Assembly (NCBI GenBank): GCA_017467805.1
Contig: JAFUKJ010000056.1
Span: forward strand, 19,889 to 83,888
DNA from: Lachnospiraceae bacterium
GTDB taxonomy: Bacteria; Bacillota; Clostridia; Lachnospirales; Lachnospiraceae
Length of the DNA stretch: 64,000 nucleotides
Reading direction: 5' to 3'
Under the pieces are notes generated by a model that ran no database searches, had not been told where the DNA came from, and saw only the letters and a list, made by a program, of their open reading frames with translations. Positions 55,468-64,000 of the stretch are shown here, in pieces; position 1 is the first letter of the stretch, and every line of letters begins with the position of its first letter. A program made the position numbers and the translations under genes.

Positions 55468-55511
55468 TTGCAGTTTTCATCAATTTATGGTTTAATGAGA
55501 ATATATGTTCG
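55468..55511 (+). promoter_or_regulatory. SOS promoter with LexA box for the Y-family polymerase
   Basis: TTGCAG (55468-55473), 17-bp spacer, TTTAAT (55491-55496), then AGAATATATGTTCG (55498-55511), which matches the Gram-positive LexA consensus CGAACATATGTTCG at 12 of 14 positions and overlaps the start of transcription. Confidence 0.75.
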
Positions 55512-55524
55512 AGGGAGGTGTACT

Positions 55525-56793
55525 ATGGATTCCATCATTTTTCATATCGATGTTAATTCTGCTTTTTTAAGCTGGACTGCCATTGACCAGTTGCAGAAGG
55601 CCAGAAAAGAGAACTGTCTGGACTCCTATGTAGACCTCCGTACCATTCCTTCTATCGTTGGCGGCGATTCTGCCTCCCGACATGGTATCGTATTGGCAAA
55701 GTCCGTTCCTGCGAAGAAGTATGGTATTGTTACAGGTGAACCTATCGCACAGGCTCTTAAGAAGTGCCCTTTCCTTACCATTGCTCCATCCAACCATTCC
55801 TCCTACTCAGCCCATAGTAAAAGATTTCGTAAGTATCTTGCAGACTTCTGCCCTATTATTGAGGCTGCCAGTATTGACGAATGTTATATGGATTATACCC
55901 CTATTTCCAAGGATTATGCATCACCTGAGGAGGCAGCCCGCATTATTAAAGACGGCGTCCGCGATACCTTCGGATTTACAGTGAATATTGGAATCAGCGA
56001 TAAGAAGGTGCTTGCCAAGATGGCATCTGACTTTAAGAAGCCTGATTTAGTGCATACACTCTATACACATGAGATTCGCGAAAAGATGTGGCCGCTCCCT
56101 GTCTCTTCCCTCCTTATGTGCGGCAACTCCAGTCAGGAGGCGTTGCGGAAGCTGGGTATTCGTACGATTGGAGAGCTTGCCTGCACCGACCCTAAGCTAC
56201 TGTCCGCTCATCTCAAGAGTCACGGTATTCTCCTCTGGCAATATGCCAATGGCATCGATGACTCCAGGGTAGAACCCGTTCCCGATCAGGCTAAGGGTAT
56301 CGGCAATTCTACCACTATGTCTAAGGATGCTTATACCATTGACGAGATGAAGCCCGTTATTCTATCACTGTGCGAATCTGTCTCTGCCCGACTTCGCCAT
56401 CAGCATTTTCTTGCAGGCACGGTTACTGTCGAGATTAAGTACAATACCTTTCAGTCCGTATCGCACCAGACGGCATTGCAGACACCTGCTAACACCAGTA
56501 ACACTCTTTATCATACAAGCCTTAGCCTGTTAGAAGAGCTTTGGAATGGTACCCCTGTTCGTTTACTGGGTGTTCGTGCAACCAAGCTGGTAGATGAAAG
56601 CGAACCGCTACAGATGAATTTATTTACATACACAGAGAGTCAGCAAACTACACCTCTTTCTGAGAAGAATAAAAAGCTGGATAAGACGATAGACGCTATC
56701 CGCCAGAAGTATGGTAACAACGCCATTATGCGTGGTTCCTTATTATCCAGCCCAAGCACCAAAAAAGCGCCACCTGACGATGACGCTCTATAA
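55525..56793 (+). CDS. Y-family DNA polymerase (Pol IV/UmuC-like)
   Basis: 422 residues from the ATG at 55525, with GGGAGGT upstream; frames further upstream precede the promoter. The only plus-strand gene supported. Catalytic residues: IFHIDVNSAFLSW (first Asp) and EAASIDECYMDYT (Asp-Glu pair). Helix-hairpin-helix thumb (LRKLGIRTIGELA) and little-finger domain follow. It has the Lachnospiraceae-type N-terminus, with Asn-Ser in place of the Asp-Ala common in DinB. Translesion synthesis induced by DNA damage fits the LexA box. Its last codons overlap the terminator of the convergent gene. Confidence 0.92.
   Translation: MDSIIFHIDVNSAFLSWTAIDQLQKARKENCLDSYVDLRTIPSIVGGDSASRHGIVLAKSVPAKKYGIVTGEPIAQALKKCPFLTIAPSNHSSYSAHSKRFRKYLADFCPIIEAASIDECYMDYTPISKDYASPEEAARIIKDGVRDTFGFTVNIGISDKKVLAKMASDFKKPDLVHTLYTHEIREKMWPLPVSSLLMCGNSSQEALRKLGIRTIGELACTDPKLLSAHLKSHGILLWQYANGIDDSRVEPVPDQAKGIGNSTTMSKDAYTIDEMKPVILSLCESVSARLRHQHFLAGTVTVEIKYNTFQSVSHQTALQTPANTSNTLYHTSLSLLEELWNGTPVRLLGVRATKLVDESEPLQMNLFTYTESQQTTPLSEKNKKLDKTIDAIRQKYGNNAIMRGSLLSSPSTKKAPPDDDAL
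56766..56787 (-). terminator. Terminator of the flavin reductase, inside the polymerase 3' end
   Basis: 7-bp stem AGCGCCA/TGACGCT with one mismatch, then TTTTTTGG on the minus strand. It lies within the last codons of the convergent polymerase gene. Confidence 0.6.
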
Positions 56794-56795
56794 CA

Positions 56796-57416
56796 CTATT
56801 TCTTTTTAGTAGAAGCTGCTTTCTTTCCAGCCGACGCTTTCTTAGCAGCGCTTGGCTTCTTCTGAATGCTATATCCAAATTTACCAAGCTTCTCACCTAA
56901 GAGATAATACTCTCCATGAGAGTATACAATTGGATTCGCATTAGACAAATGGAAGCTATTCTTCTCATCCATATATTTATCGTTCACCTGTACGGCAACC
57001 ACCTCAGCCATGAACATATGGTGTGAGCCAAGCTTCTCTACCTGTGTCACACGACACTCGATATTCACAGGACTTTCCTCGATAAGTGGCGCTTTTACTA
57101 CCTGCCCTGCTATCGGTGTTAAGCCTAGCACCTCCCACTTATTGACATCACGTCCGCTCTTCACTCCGCAATAATCTGTCGCATATACCAAATCCTTGGT
57201 TGTCAGATTAATTACAAACTCACCTGTCTCCTCTATCATATGATAGGAATGTCTCTCAGGTCTTACTGAAATACTTACCATAGGAGGATTCGTACATATT
57301 GTTCCTGCCCATGCCACTGTAATGATATTGGAATTCCCCTGCTTATCTGCAACGCTTACCATTACTACAGGAAGCGGATACAACATATTCCCTGGTTTGA
57401 ATGAAACTCTTGCCAT
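56796..57416 (-). CDS. Flavin reductase-like FMN-binding protein with Lys/Ala-rich tail
   Basis: 206 residues. Split-barrel FMN-binding fold (LYPLPVVMVSVADKQGN; TVAWAGTICTNPPMVSISVRP; HMFMAEVVAVQV), the flavin reductase-like family whose partners are rarely known. The last 20 or so residues (after YSIQKK) are rich in Lys, Ala and Ser, like a histone H1-type or nucleic-acid-binding tail, and are not needed for the fold. It lies 9 nt after the coiled-coil membrane protein gene. Confidence 0.85.
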   Translation of the reverse strand: MARVSFKPGNMLYPLPVVMVSVADKQGNSNIITVAWAGTICTNPPMVSISVRPERHSYHMIEETGEFVINLTTKDLVYATDYCGVKSGRDVNKWEVLGLTPIAGQVVKAPLIEESPVNIECRVTQVEKLGSHHMFMAEVVAVQVNDKYMDEKNSFHLSNANPIVYSHGEYYLLGEKLGKFGYSIQKKPSAAKKASAGKKAASTKKK

Positions 57417-57424
57417 AACTACTC

Positions 57425-58036
57425 CTAAAAGAACTTAAAGTTCATCATCTCGAGCACCTGCAATACCACACCTGCAACTGCTCCCAAGAGACTGAGTGCT
57501 GCAAAAATCATTGCCAGATTAACCTTTAACGCAAGTCTCTTGTTCTCACTCTCCAGATGTTGTGTCTGTGTCTGCAGTTCATCTATCACTACAGCCTGAA
57601 CATTCCTGTATACCTTAACATTCTCCTTATGTACAAAGTCATTAGAACTTTTAATCAGTTCTTCAATTGCCTTAATATCCAGTTTAGTCTGTTCTGCCTG
57701 CTCTTCCTCTAAACGCTTCTGCTCCTCAATTCTGGCAAGCTCTTCCTCGCGAAGCTTACGCTGCTCATCTAACAAATCTCTAAGTGATGCAAGCACTTGT
57801 ACCTCATCTGACTGAATATCCTTAATTCTCCCTGCATTCTCACCTATGATGGCATCTATCTTATCTGTCAACTCTGCATTCTTGTAGTTCTGCTTTCTGA
57901 TTTCCTGAAGAATCTTCTCATACTCTACAATCTGCAACTGTAATCTCTTCATCTCTGCTGCTTCCGCCTGAGAATTTGCTTTAATAAATTCCTGTGCGCT
58001 GAACTTTTGAGCCAGCTTATCAATAAAATTATCCAT
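57425..58036 (-). CDS. Coiled-coil protein with C-terminal membrane anchor, function unknown
   Basis: 203 residues. An almost continuous helix or coiled coil from about 5 to 175, strongly charged with a Glu/Gln/Arg-rich centre (LREEELARIEEQKRLEEEQ), then one hydrophobic helix (about 176-197) and a short tail. No signal peptide, so the coil should face the cytoplasm as a tail-anchored protein. GGAGGG precedes the ATG. It forms an operon with the flavin reductase. I do not recognise a named family. Confidence 0.7.
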   Translation of the reverse strand: MDNFIDKLAQKFSAQEFIKANSQAEAAEMKRLQLQIVEYEKILQEIRKQNYKNAELTDKIDAIIGENAGRIKDIQSDEVQVLASLRDLLDEQRKLREEELARIEEQKRLEEEQAEQTKLDIKAIEELIKSSNDFVHKENVKVYRNVQAVVIDELQTQTQHLESENKRLALKVNLAMIFAALSLLGAVAGVVLQVLEMMNFKFF

Positions 58037-58080
58037 CGTATCCCTCCGTATACCTTATGGTTTTCTCTGCGTCTATTATT

Positions 58081-58109
58081 ATTGTAGCATTAATTTATGT
58101 GCAAAACAA
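58081..58109 (-). promoter_or_regulatory. Probable promoter of the coiled-coil/flavin reductase operon
   Basis: TTGTTT (58104-58109), 17-bp spacer, TACAAT (58081-58086). The rest of 58110-58300 is AT-rich with no gene seen. Confidence 0.5.
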
Positions 58110-58301
58110 CAAAAAAGCACCTTTGAACATTTTTGTGCAAACTGTACATTATCTTTCGTATATCTTTCACATTTTTAGTCGCATTAACCACTTCTTTACA
58201 ATTTGTTCATATTTTATTCATATTTGCATAGTAATATTTACTCATAACAAAGGGAACAGCGTAATGTTTTTCATTACACATAGATAAATTTTTTCATAAT
58301 A

Positions 58302-58327
58302 GCCTCGGTATCGTAAGGTACCGAGGC
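58302..58327 (-). terminator. Terminator after spoVT
   Basis: 9-bp perfect stem GCCTCGGTA/TACCGAGGC, 8-nt loop; the following T-tract is weak. Confidence 0.65.
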
Positions 58328-58350
58328 ACTCCTCATTTATAGGAACGTTT

Positions 58351-58902
58351 TTACTGCTCCAGCTGCTTACCTAAGAATCCTGCTGCCGACTGTGCAAGCT
58401 TAATCTCCACTTCGCTCATCGGATTACGTTCCTGATTCGAGAGCAATATCACAGCCCCTACCACATCTCCCTGCGTCAGAATCGGAATCACCACTTCATG
58501 ATAAATCTCAAGGTCTGTCTGTTCCAATGTAATAGGTATGAACTTCCTGTCATCTGCTGAAGCACATATCATCTCTCTGGCATTCATTCGTGCCTCAAGC
58601 TCCTTACTGATTGTCTTATGGATTAATTGGCGATTTCCGCTACCTGATGCCGCAATAATATGATCTCGGTCTGCAATCAATGCCGCATGTCCCGATACCT
58701 GCGCCAAGCTCTCTACATATGGCTTTGCTACATTTCCCATATCTCCAATTGGCGAATATTTTTTAAGAACAATCGAACCATCATGCTCTGTAAATATCTC
58801 AAGTGGATCACTTTCTCTAATGTGTAATACTCTTCGAATCTCCTTTGGGATTACAATTCTCCCCAAATCATCTATACGTCGTACTATTCCTGTTGCTTTC
58901 AT
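58351..58902 (-). CDS. spoVT: Stage V sporulation protein T-like regulator
   Basis: 183 residues from the ATG at 58902 (GGAGG 8 nt upstream). The N-terminal AbrB-type swapped-hairpin DNA-binding domain (GIVRRIDDLGRIVIPKEIRR) is followed by a GAF-like domain (about 55-180), the SpoVT layout. In Bacillus, SpoVT tunes forespore genes under sigma-G; its presence supports a spore-forming lineage. Confidence 0.9.
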   Translation of the reverse strand: MKATGIVRRIDDLGRIVIPKEIRRVLHIRESDPLEIFTEHDGSIVLKKYSPIGDMGNVAKPYVESLAQVSGHAALIADRDHIIAASGSGNRQLIHKTISKELEARMNAREMICASADDRKFIPITLEQTDLEIYHEVVIPILTQGDVVGAVILLSNQERNPMSEVEIKLAQSAAGFLGKQLEQ

Positions 58903-59002
58903 ACTTTCTTCCTCCATAGCAGTCTTGATACTTTTCTTTCCAAATGATTGATATAGAGCTAGTATGTGGAAATGCTTCCGAATTATGCATTTATATAACG
59001 AA

Positions 59003-59033
59003 AAAGGTAATCGCTTCTGAAACGATTACCTTT
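59003..59033 (-). terminator. Intrinsic terminator after the chemotaxis transducer
   Basis: 11-bp perfect stem AAAGGTAATCG/CGATTACCTTT, 9-nt loop, then TTC on the minus strand. Confidence 0.8.
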
Positions 59034-59049
59034 CATTATTTTAAAATTA

Positions 59050-61170
59050 TTATTCACAATAATTCTGACTTACATACTCTCTAATAATCTCATTATCCTC
59101 AGGCATACGACAACCAACTGCGTATTCACCCTCATTATTAGAGCTTCTGATAATACAGCCTTCCAGCTTCTTATCATTTAGAACATCCAATCGAAGCACT
59201 TCAACCTCAACATTCTTATTTACACTATCTGCAAAGAATGCATCCTTGATTACAAATGCGAAACCATTTGCACTAATATTTACCATCTTTCCATAGTAAG
59301 TATCATCATAACCCTTTACCTTGATGACACAATTGTTCTTAAGCGGCATTCTTGGATATTTTCTTCGGTTGAATACCTGTGGATTTGTTTCAACGCAAAG
59401 CTTATACTTGCCCTTTTCATCAAACTTCGTAAAGTGAATCTCAATATTATCCCAGCTATATAAAACATTATCAACAACGATTCTAAGCTGACACTTTACA
59501 TGCTTCTCTTTCTTATCAAAGAGGTCTTCATTATGATCATCCACATTAACAAATACATCGGTATTGCTTCTGTCCACAACCTCTCCAAGATACTCAGTCT
59601 TTTTCTTGCCATCTGCGTCCATGAAAGCAATCGAAATCTTCATGCCTTCTCTTACATCCTGAACGCCCATGAAACCACCAACACCAAGCTCTTCCATCAG
59701 GTGTCCTACAACTGTTTCAATATTAACAGCACTCTTCACACTCTCATCATACTTACTAAGCATGGTCTTTGTCGTATCTTCTGCTTCATTGATTCTTCCA
59801 GTCATTACCTCCATAATCTCGCAAACCTGCTTCATGTTATCCACGAGAATCTGATTAGAGGTTTCAACCTCTTTCACTGCATCATCTACAACCTTAATGT
59901 CTTCTCCAAGACTTACCGCATCCTTGGTAATCTCAGACACACTCTGATTAACATTTGATACCTTCTCAATATTCACCTGAATCAGCTTAATGGTTTCATC
60001 AATAGATTCCACCATTTTCTCAGAGGTCTCTTCCAGATTAGCAAGTGCCTCCATAATTCTGTCTGAAGAGCTCTGTGTTCCGCTACTCAACTCTCTGATT
60101 TCTCCCGCAACTACTGCAAAGCCTTTTCCTGCCTCTCCAGCTCTTGCAGCCTCAATAGACGCATTCAATGCAAGGAGATTTGTCTTATTCGTAATGCCTT
60201 TAATTGTACTTGTTTCCTGCTTTACATTTTCAAATTCTTCCTTGAAGTTCTCAAGGATTTTCTCAACCTCTGACGAAAGCTTTGCCATCTTATTCGTAAT
60301 GGTCACAACTTCTTTCAAATCTCCCGAGCTGGTATTAGCATGCTCTGCAGAAGCTCCTATGCTCTCCACTACTCGTTTAATCAAGTCAGCCACATTCTGC
60401 ATCTGTGTATCAATGACACCTGTCATTTCCATAGATGACATCGTCTTATCATTCAATGAACTGTTGTCATTTGCCAGCTCATTCATCTGCTTCACAACGT
60501 CATTTGCGCCTACTTTATTCTCATCTGCAAGCTCACGAACTACAGTAACACCATCCGTTACGGCATTACTTGCTCCCTTTACCTTCTCTACCGTCTGTAC
60601 TACTCGGTCCAGATTACTCTCAATAGAGCCTGTTAATGCACCATCAGATTCCTGCAAATGCTTAATTGACATATTCGTACATGCATAACAGCTTAATACA
60701 ATCGCAAACTGCAATGCACAATCCACACTCTTTACAAACTCCAGCATATCCTTTACAAGTCCCTTATATAGATTACTTGTAATAAGAACAAACATAGTTG
60801 CCCACATCATAATCTTAATCAGCTTTGGGTCCTTATAAAGAATAAGAATGGAAATCAGTGGAAGAACAAATACATAAGATACGGTATCCATTGCTGTCCA
60901 TGAAATAAAACCATAGAAGGTCACATAACCTATACCTAATATCCATTCATACTTATCATAATCCATGCCTTTAAATTTCAGCATCAGACCACCGATTAAA
61001 TACTCTGCCCATCCTATAACAGAGAATAAAATGAACCAATTGGTTCCAATCTCACCGCTGCCAAGCTTGGCTCCATAGAATATCGTAATAATAATCATCA
61101 GCGTAAGCCATGTCGTACCCGCTCTTTTATTTGCTTTTGCTTTAAAATATTTTTCATCATAAGTTTGCAT
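59050..61170 (-). CDS. Membrane chemotaxis transducer fused to a YcgR/PilZ-like domain
   Basis: 706 residues. Six predicted helices (about 18-168) with little external domain, a cytoplasmic MCP signalling hairpin (about 195-480; [35 protein letters not shown] at the tip), then a YcgR-N-like beta domain (about 500-595) and a C-terminal PilZ domain (about 600-706) with the c-di-GMP motifs RRKYPR and NISANG. MCPs signal through CheA/CheW; PilZ binds c-di-GMP. No sensor loop suggests that membrane state or c-di-GMP is the input. No che or fli genes are in the window. An inverted repeat CACAAC-N7-GTTGTG (61228-61246) lies upstream. Confidence 0.88.
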   Translation of the reverse strand: MQTYDEKYFKAKANKRAGTTWLTLMIIITIFYGAKLGSGEIGTNWFILFSVIGWAEYLIGGLMLKFKGMDYDKYEWILGIGYVTFYGFISWTAMDTVSYVFVLPLISILILYKDPKLIKIMMWATMFVLITSNLYKGLVKDMLEFVKSVDCALQFAIVLSCYACTNMSIKHLQESDGALTGSIESNLDRVVQTVEKVKGASNAVTDGVTVVRELADENKVGANDVVKQMNELANDNSSLNDKTMSSMEMTGVIDTQMQNVADLIKRVVESIGASAEHANTSSGDLKEVVTITNKMAKLSSEVEKILENFKEEFENVKQETSTIKGITNKTNLLALNASIEAARAGEAGKGFAVVAGEIRELSSGTQSSSDRIMEALANLEETSEKMVESIDETIKLIQVNIEKVSNVNQSVSEITKDAVSLGEDIKVVDDAVKEVETSNQILVDNMKQVCEIMEVMTGRINEAEDTTKTMLSKYDESVKSAVNIETVVGHLMEELGVGGFMGVQDVREGMKISIAFMDADGKKKTEYLGEVVDRSNTDVFVNVDDHNEDLFDKKEKHVKCQLRIVVDNVLYSWDNIEIHFTKFDEKGKYKLCVETNPQVFNRRKYPRMPLKNNCVIKVKGYDDTYYGKMVNISANGFAFVIKDAFFADSVNKNVEVEVLRLDVLNDKKLEGCIIRSSNNEGEYAVGCRMPEDNEIIREYVSQNYCE

Positions 61171-61323
61171 GTGCCTTCAATCCTTTCTACACAAATAGCT
61201 CATAATACTTTATGATAATAATTGTATCACAACTTATTTCGTTGTGCCATATTTTCAGTTAATATTTTATTTTTCATTTTGTCGTTCCACGATATAGCAG
61301 CACACCACTAGGCGCACATAACA

Positions 61324-61371
61324 AAAAGGCTATTATTTTAGCAATTATACTTACTAAAATAATAACCTTTT
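61324..61371 (-). terminator. Intrinsic terminator after the FtsX-type ABC operon
   Basis: 18-bp stem with one mismatch (61324-61341, 61354-61371), 12-nt loop, flanked by T-run on the minus strand. Confidence 0.85.
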
Positions 61372-61384
61372 CTACGTCAAATGT

Positions 61385-62488
61385 TTAATATGCACAGATA
61401 TCTGCTTTCAGTAGCTTTCGGCTTCTTGAAAGCACCAACGGAACCAGTACTGTAATGTTGCATAACAGCATTCCCCAAAGTGCTGTCGGATGATAGTATA
61501 GCAGCATCCATCCTTGCGGTATTAAGGCAAGTTCATTCAAAAGATAGATTGCTAACAGCATTACTACTCCACCAAACACAATACCCATCGCATCCATCAA
61601 TAACAGTTCTTTGATAATCTTACCTATTATCCGTCCCTTAGATATGCCAATCGCACGATACACGGCAAACTCTGACTCGCGATGCTGGTACATACCGACA
61701 AATGCAGCATTGATTGTTATTGCCATAACAACTGCCAATAGCACTACAATGAAAGCATAAATCACTTGAAAACTTCCGAAATCTCTAACCGTCTCTTCTC
61801 GGTAAGACTCCACATCAGACACGGAGATTTCAAACTCTTCCTCTAGCTCGTTCATATATTCATGAAACTCCTCCAAAGTCATACCTGTTGGTAGCAGAAT
61901 ATAATTATAATTTACATTATCATTAATAAAATATGTTGTATAGCCCTCTTCATCTGTAATCGCATCCAGAGTATAATCCTGATAAACATTTTCATCCTTT
62001 CTTTGTATCAAGGCATCTCCTATTTTCATATTTCTTCCGTTAGCCATTAGTTTACTGGCTATAAAGCTTCCTTCTTTTAGATTTTCAAAATCACAGGTAA
62101 TTCCCATATAATCACAAAATGTTTTAAAATCCTCAACTGTTCGAAATGCATGTCTTGGATAAGATAGCTCAAAGCTCATAATGCTCTTTGTATATATATA
62201 ACTGAAAACACTTTGCTGCAGCATTGTAATTCTATCTTCTTCCTGAAGCTTCCTTACCGCCCCCTCAAATTGAGACCAATCTGCATCCTTTGATGAAGGT
62301 GATATCACGGCATACTTTTCCATACGCTGGGCTGCAAATTCATACATTGTCGGAATATTCGTTACATATAGTCCTCCTAAATATGCAATATAGGTCAGAA
62401 AAAACATAAAAATCAACAAACCACATTTCAATCGATTCTGTGCAATATAATACCCTGCCGAAAAAGGCTTTACATTTTTTCTACTCAT
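61385..62488 (-). CDS. FtsX-like ABC transporter permease
   Basis: 367 residues. One N-terminal helix (about 20-42), an external domain (about 45-245), then three helices. The second half (VYRAIGISKGRIIGKIIKELLL) is the FtsX cytoplasmic coupling segment. The start overlaps the ATPase stop by 4 nt. Together with the partial permease at the right edge it makes a two-permease MacB-type system; the substrate is unknown, bacteriocin or lipid handling being common for the class. Confidence 0.85.
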   Translation of the reverse strand: MSRKNVKPFSAGYYIAQNRLKCGLLIFMFFLTYIAYLGGLYVTNIPTMYEFAAQRMEKYAVISPSSKDADWSQFEGAVRKLQEEDRITMLQQSVFSYIYTKSIMSFELSYPRHAFRTVEDFKTFCDYMGITCDFENLKEGSFIASKLMANGRNMKIGDALIQRKDENVYQDYTLDAITDEEGYTTYFINDNVNYNYILLPTGMTLEEFHEYMNELEEEFEISVSDVESYREETVRDFGSFQVIYAFIVVLLAVVMAITINAAFVGMYQHRESEFAVYRAIGISKGRIIGKIIKELLLMDAMGIVFGGVVMLLAIYLLNELALIPQGWMLLYYHPTALWGMLLCNITVLVPLVLSRSRKLLKADICAY

Positions 62489-63162
62489 GCACTTTCCCTG
62501 CCTTTCTTAGCACTTAAGTTTCCATCCCACATTTCCACAATACAATCTGCATCCTTTAAGATAGAATGGTCATGAGTAATGACAAGTACCAGATTCTCCT
62601 TTGCATATTCCTTTAAAATATCCATCACAGCAAAAGCATTCTCATGGTCTAACGCTGCCGTTGGCTCATCCGCAAACAATACGCGCGGTTTATTAATCAT
62701 CGCTCTGGCAATCGCTACACGCTGACGCTGTCCTCCTGAAAGCTTCGCAGGACGCTTGCCAAGCTCTCTCTCCTTTAATCCGAATCTTGTTAAAAGCTGC
62801 TTTCCCCATTCCTTTATTTCAGTCGTCTGCTTCGTTGCTGCTACCATCACATTATCAAAGGCAGACATATAAGGTACTAAAAAATGTCTTTGGAATACAA
62901 AGCCAAATTCTTCCCTTCTTAAATGTTCACGCTCACTATCCTTTAAATTGGTGATTTCTTTATCGTTATAAAAAATCTTCCCTTCTGTAGGCTTCTTTAA
63001 CGTAGACAGGCAATACATCAGAGTAGACTTTCCAGAACCTGAAGGACCAATAATCCCTACCAGTCCTTTATCTGGAAGCTCTAAGTCAAAACCTCCCAAA
63101 GCATATACCTTCTCTGTCTTTTCCATATCATAAATCATTGTAATATCTTTAATTTTAAACAT
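62485..63162 (-). CDS. MacB/FtsE-type ABC transporter ATPase
   Basis: 225 residues: Walker A GPSGSGKST, signature LSGGQ, Walker B VLFADEPTAALDHE, switch His in VITHDHS. It follows the first permease by 11 nt and overlaps the second by 4 nt. Confidence 0.92.
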   Translation of the reverse strand: MFKIKDITMIYDMEKTEKVYALGGFDLELPDKGLVGIIGPSGSGKSTLMYCLSTLKKPTEGKIFYNDKEITNLKDSEREHLRREEFGFVFQRHFLVPYMSAFDNVMVAATKQTTEIKEWGKQLLTRFGLKERELGKRPAKLSGGQRQRVAIARAMINKPRVLFADEPTAALDHENAFAVMDILKEYAKENLVLVITHDHSILKDADCIVEMWDGNLSAKKGRESA

Positions 63163-63173
63163 ATTATATCCTC

Positions 63174-64000
63174 CTATGCATTCAGTTCATCATCCATCAC
63201 ATCAATTGTTTGAATTTTATATAGTGCGAAACGAATCGGTATCTGCAATATTCCGAGCAAAACAACATACAGACATATATTCTCACCTATTAAATCTAAA
63301 TACAGGTAGCGGCATCTTAATCCCATTTCATAAATCAGCGTATGGTCAAACACTACAACCGACACCGCAATCAGTAAGTAAGCCCCAATAAATGCAACAC
63401 AAAATGTAAATACTAATTCTCTCATAACCGAAGCATAGATTGCCTTTCTCGAAAAGCCTATGGAGCTATACAAACACCACTCATTTCTTCTGTCTCTCAA
63501 ATAGGACATATAAACAATTAACACCAAAATACTCAACACACACACGATTGCCACATAAATTAAGCGTGACGAAAATTCGATAGGCCCAGTCACATCCGCT
63601 TCCAGACTCTCCGCACCTGACTTAATGTCCGCAATATAAGCATCTTCTTCATCAAAATGATAGCCAAGCTCGTGAAGCTCTTTTGCCATATCCTCTATTC
63701 TAACATCTGTTAATACACACACCGCAGGATTCTCATACGCTCCAGAATCATCCATACCACACGCAAAGTAGTCATCTCCATCTACCACACCTACAATCGT
63801 ATAATCAGAAATCCCCTCAATGACATCTCCTATCTGATAGGAACCGTTTTTCATCATATTCACGGATAATAAAATATCATTTTCCTTTTTGGGCATTTCA
63901 CCTTCGACAAGCTTTACTCCCCAATGCTCCATATAATTTTCAATCTCTGTTTGCGGAAGTAATGGTGCTTCAATGTAATACTGCCCTATTACTGCCGATA
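63174..64000 (-). CDS. FtsX-like ABC transporter permease (5' end beyond the window)
   Basis: Only the C-terminal 275 or so codons are visible. The frame is open from the stop at 63174 to the right edge, so the ATG at 63932 is internal, not a start. The visible part is the end of an external domain followed by three or four helices with the coupling region YSSIGFSRKAIYASVMRELVF. It is the first visible gene of the operon ending at 61385. Confidence 0.85.
   Translation of the reverse strand, partial: SAVIGQYYIEAPLLPQTEIENYMEHWGVKLVEGEMPKKENDILLSVNMMKNGSYQIGDVIEGISDYTIVGVVDGDDYFACGMDDSGAYENPAVCVLTDVRIEDMAKELHELGYHFDEEDAYIADIKSGAESLEADVTGPIEFSSRLIYVAIVCVLSILVLIVYMSYLRDRRNEWCLYSSIGFSRKAIYASVMRELVFTFCVAFIGAYLLIAVSVVVFDHTLIYEMGLRCRYLYLDLIGENICLYVVLLGILQIPIRFALYKIQTIDVMDDELNA

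Noticed and set aside
59990-60688. 232-codon plus-strand frame opposite the chemotaxis transducer
   Set aside because: Mirror of the helical MCP coding strand, Ser/Thr/Phe-rich, no ribosome binding site.

Overview
The window looks like a chromosomal segment of a low-GC (about 40 percent by eye), spore-forming anaerobic Firmicute, most likely a pectin-using gut or rumen Lachnospiraceae. Grounds: strong AAGGAGG ribosome binding sites, SpoVT and SleB-type proteins, a PL1 pectate lyase with ricin-type lectin modules, a SAM-I riboswitch on metK, and small families typical of the clade. Every gene I support is on the minus strand except one Y-family polymerase, so I describe the layout in window order although transcription runs right to left.

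Positions 1-2.0 kb hold the start of a lipoprotein with a predicted right-handed beta-helix, probably pectin-related. From 2.1 to 20.7 kb lies a sulfur-assimilation region made of three transcription units. Unit A (12.1 to 2.1 kb) encodes a trans-sulfuration enzyme, a MalY/PatB C-S lyase, cysteine synthase, an SsuABC-like importer with a cysteine-rich binding protein, a cysteine-rich DUF1847 protein, a DUF4418 membrane protein, a MacB/FtsX-like ABC pair and quinolinate synthase nadA. Unit B (17.4 to 12.3 kb) encodes a second cysteine synthase, an unlisted 47-residue YezD-like protein, a second SsuABC-like importer and an enolase-superfamily enzyme. Unit C (20.6 to 17.6 kb) encodes a polar amino acid importer, probably for cystine. 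All three start with the same control module at invariant spacing: a LysR-type dyad, a promoter and a conserved leader operator.

From 20.8 to 22.4 kb there is a class V aminotransferase with an ECF S component, then the large secreted pectate lyase (22.6-25.7 kb). From 26.1 to 31.1 kb lies an amino-sugar operon (GlmM-like mutase, stand-alone left-handed beta-helix acetyltransferase, nagB, glmS). Its mutase carries an intact N-terminal Cro/CI-type helix-turn-helix, which suggests an enzyme that is also a regulator. A cytidylate-kinase-like protein, a LacI regulator with a MATE exporter, and an AbiE toxin-antitoxin pair follow. The AbiE toxin appears to have lost its catalytic segment by an in-frame deletion.

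From 36 to 58 kb the genes are mostly housekeeping: lysS-greA; argF-birA-DUF6145-like-coaX-dusB; a SleB-type hydrolase; proC with an rRNA methyltransferase; pfkA; dnaE; a HAD phosphatase; metK with its riboswitch; murA; an M23 peptidase; a LexA-box-controlled Y-family polymerase; a flavin reductase with a histone-like tail; and a membrane-anchored coiled-coil protein. The right end carries spoVT, a membrane chemotaxis transducer fused to a YcgR/PilZ-like c-di-GMP module, and an FtsX-type ABC operon cut by the window edge. I saw no tRNA, rRNA, insertion sequence or CRISPR array.
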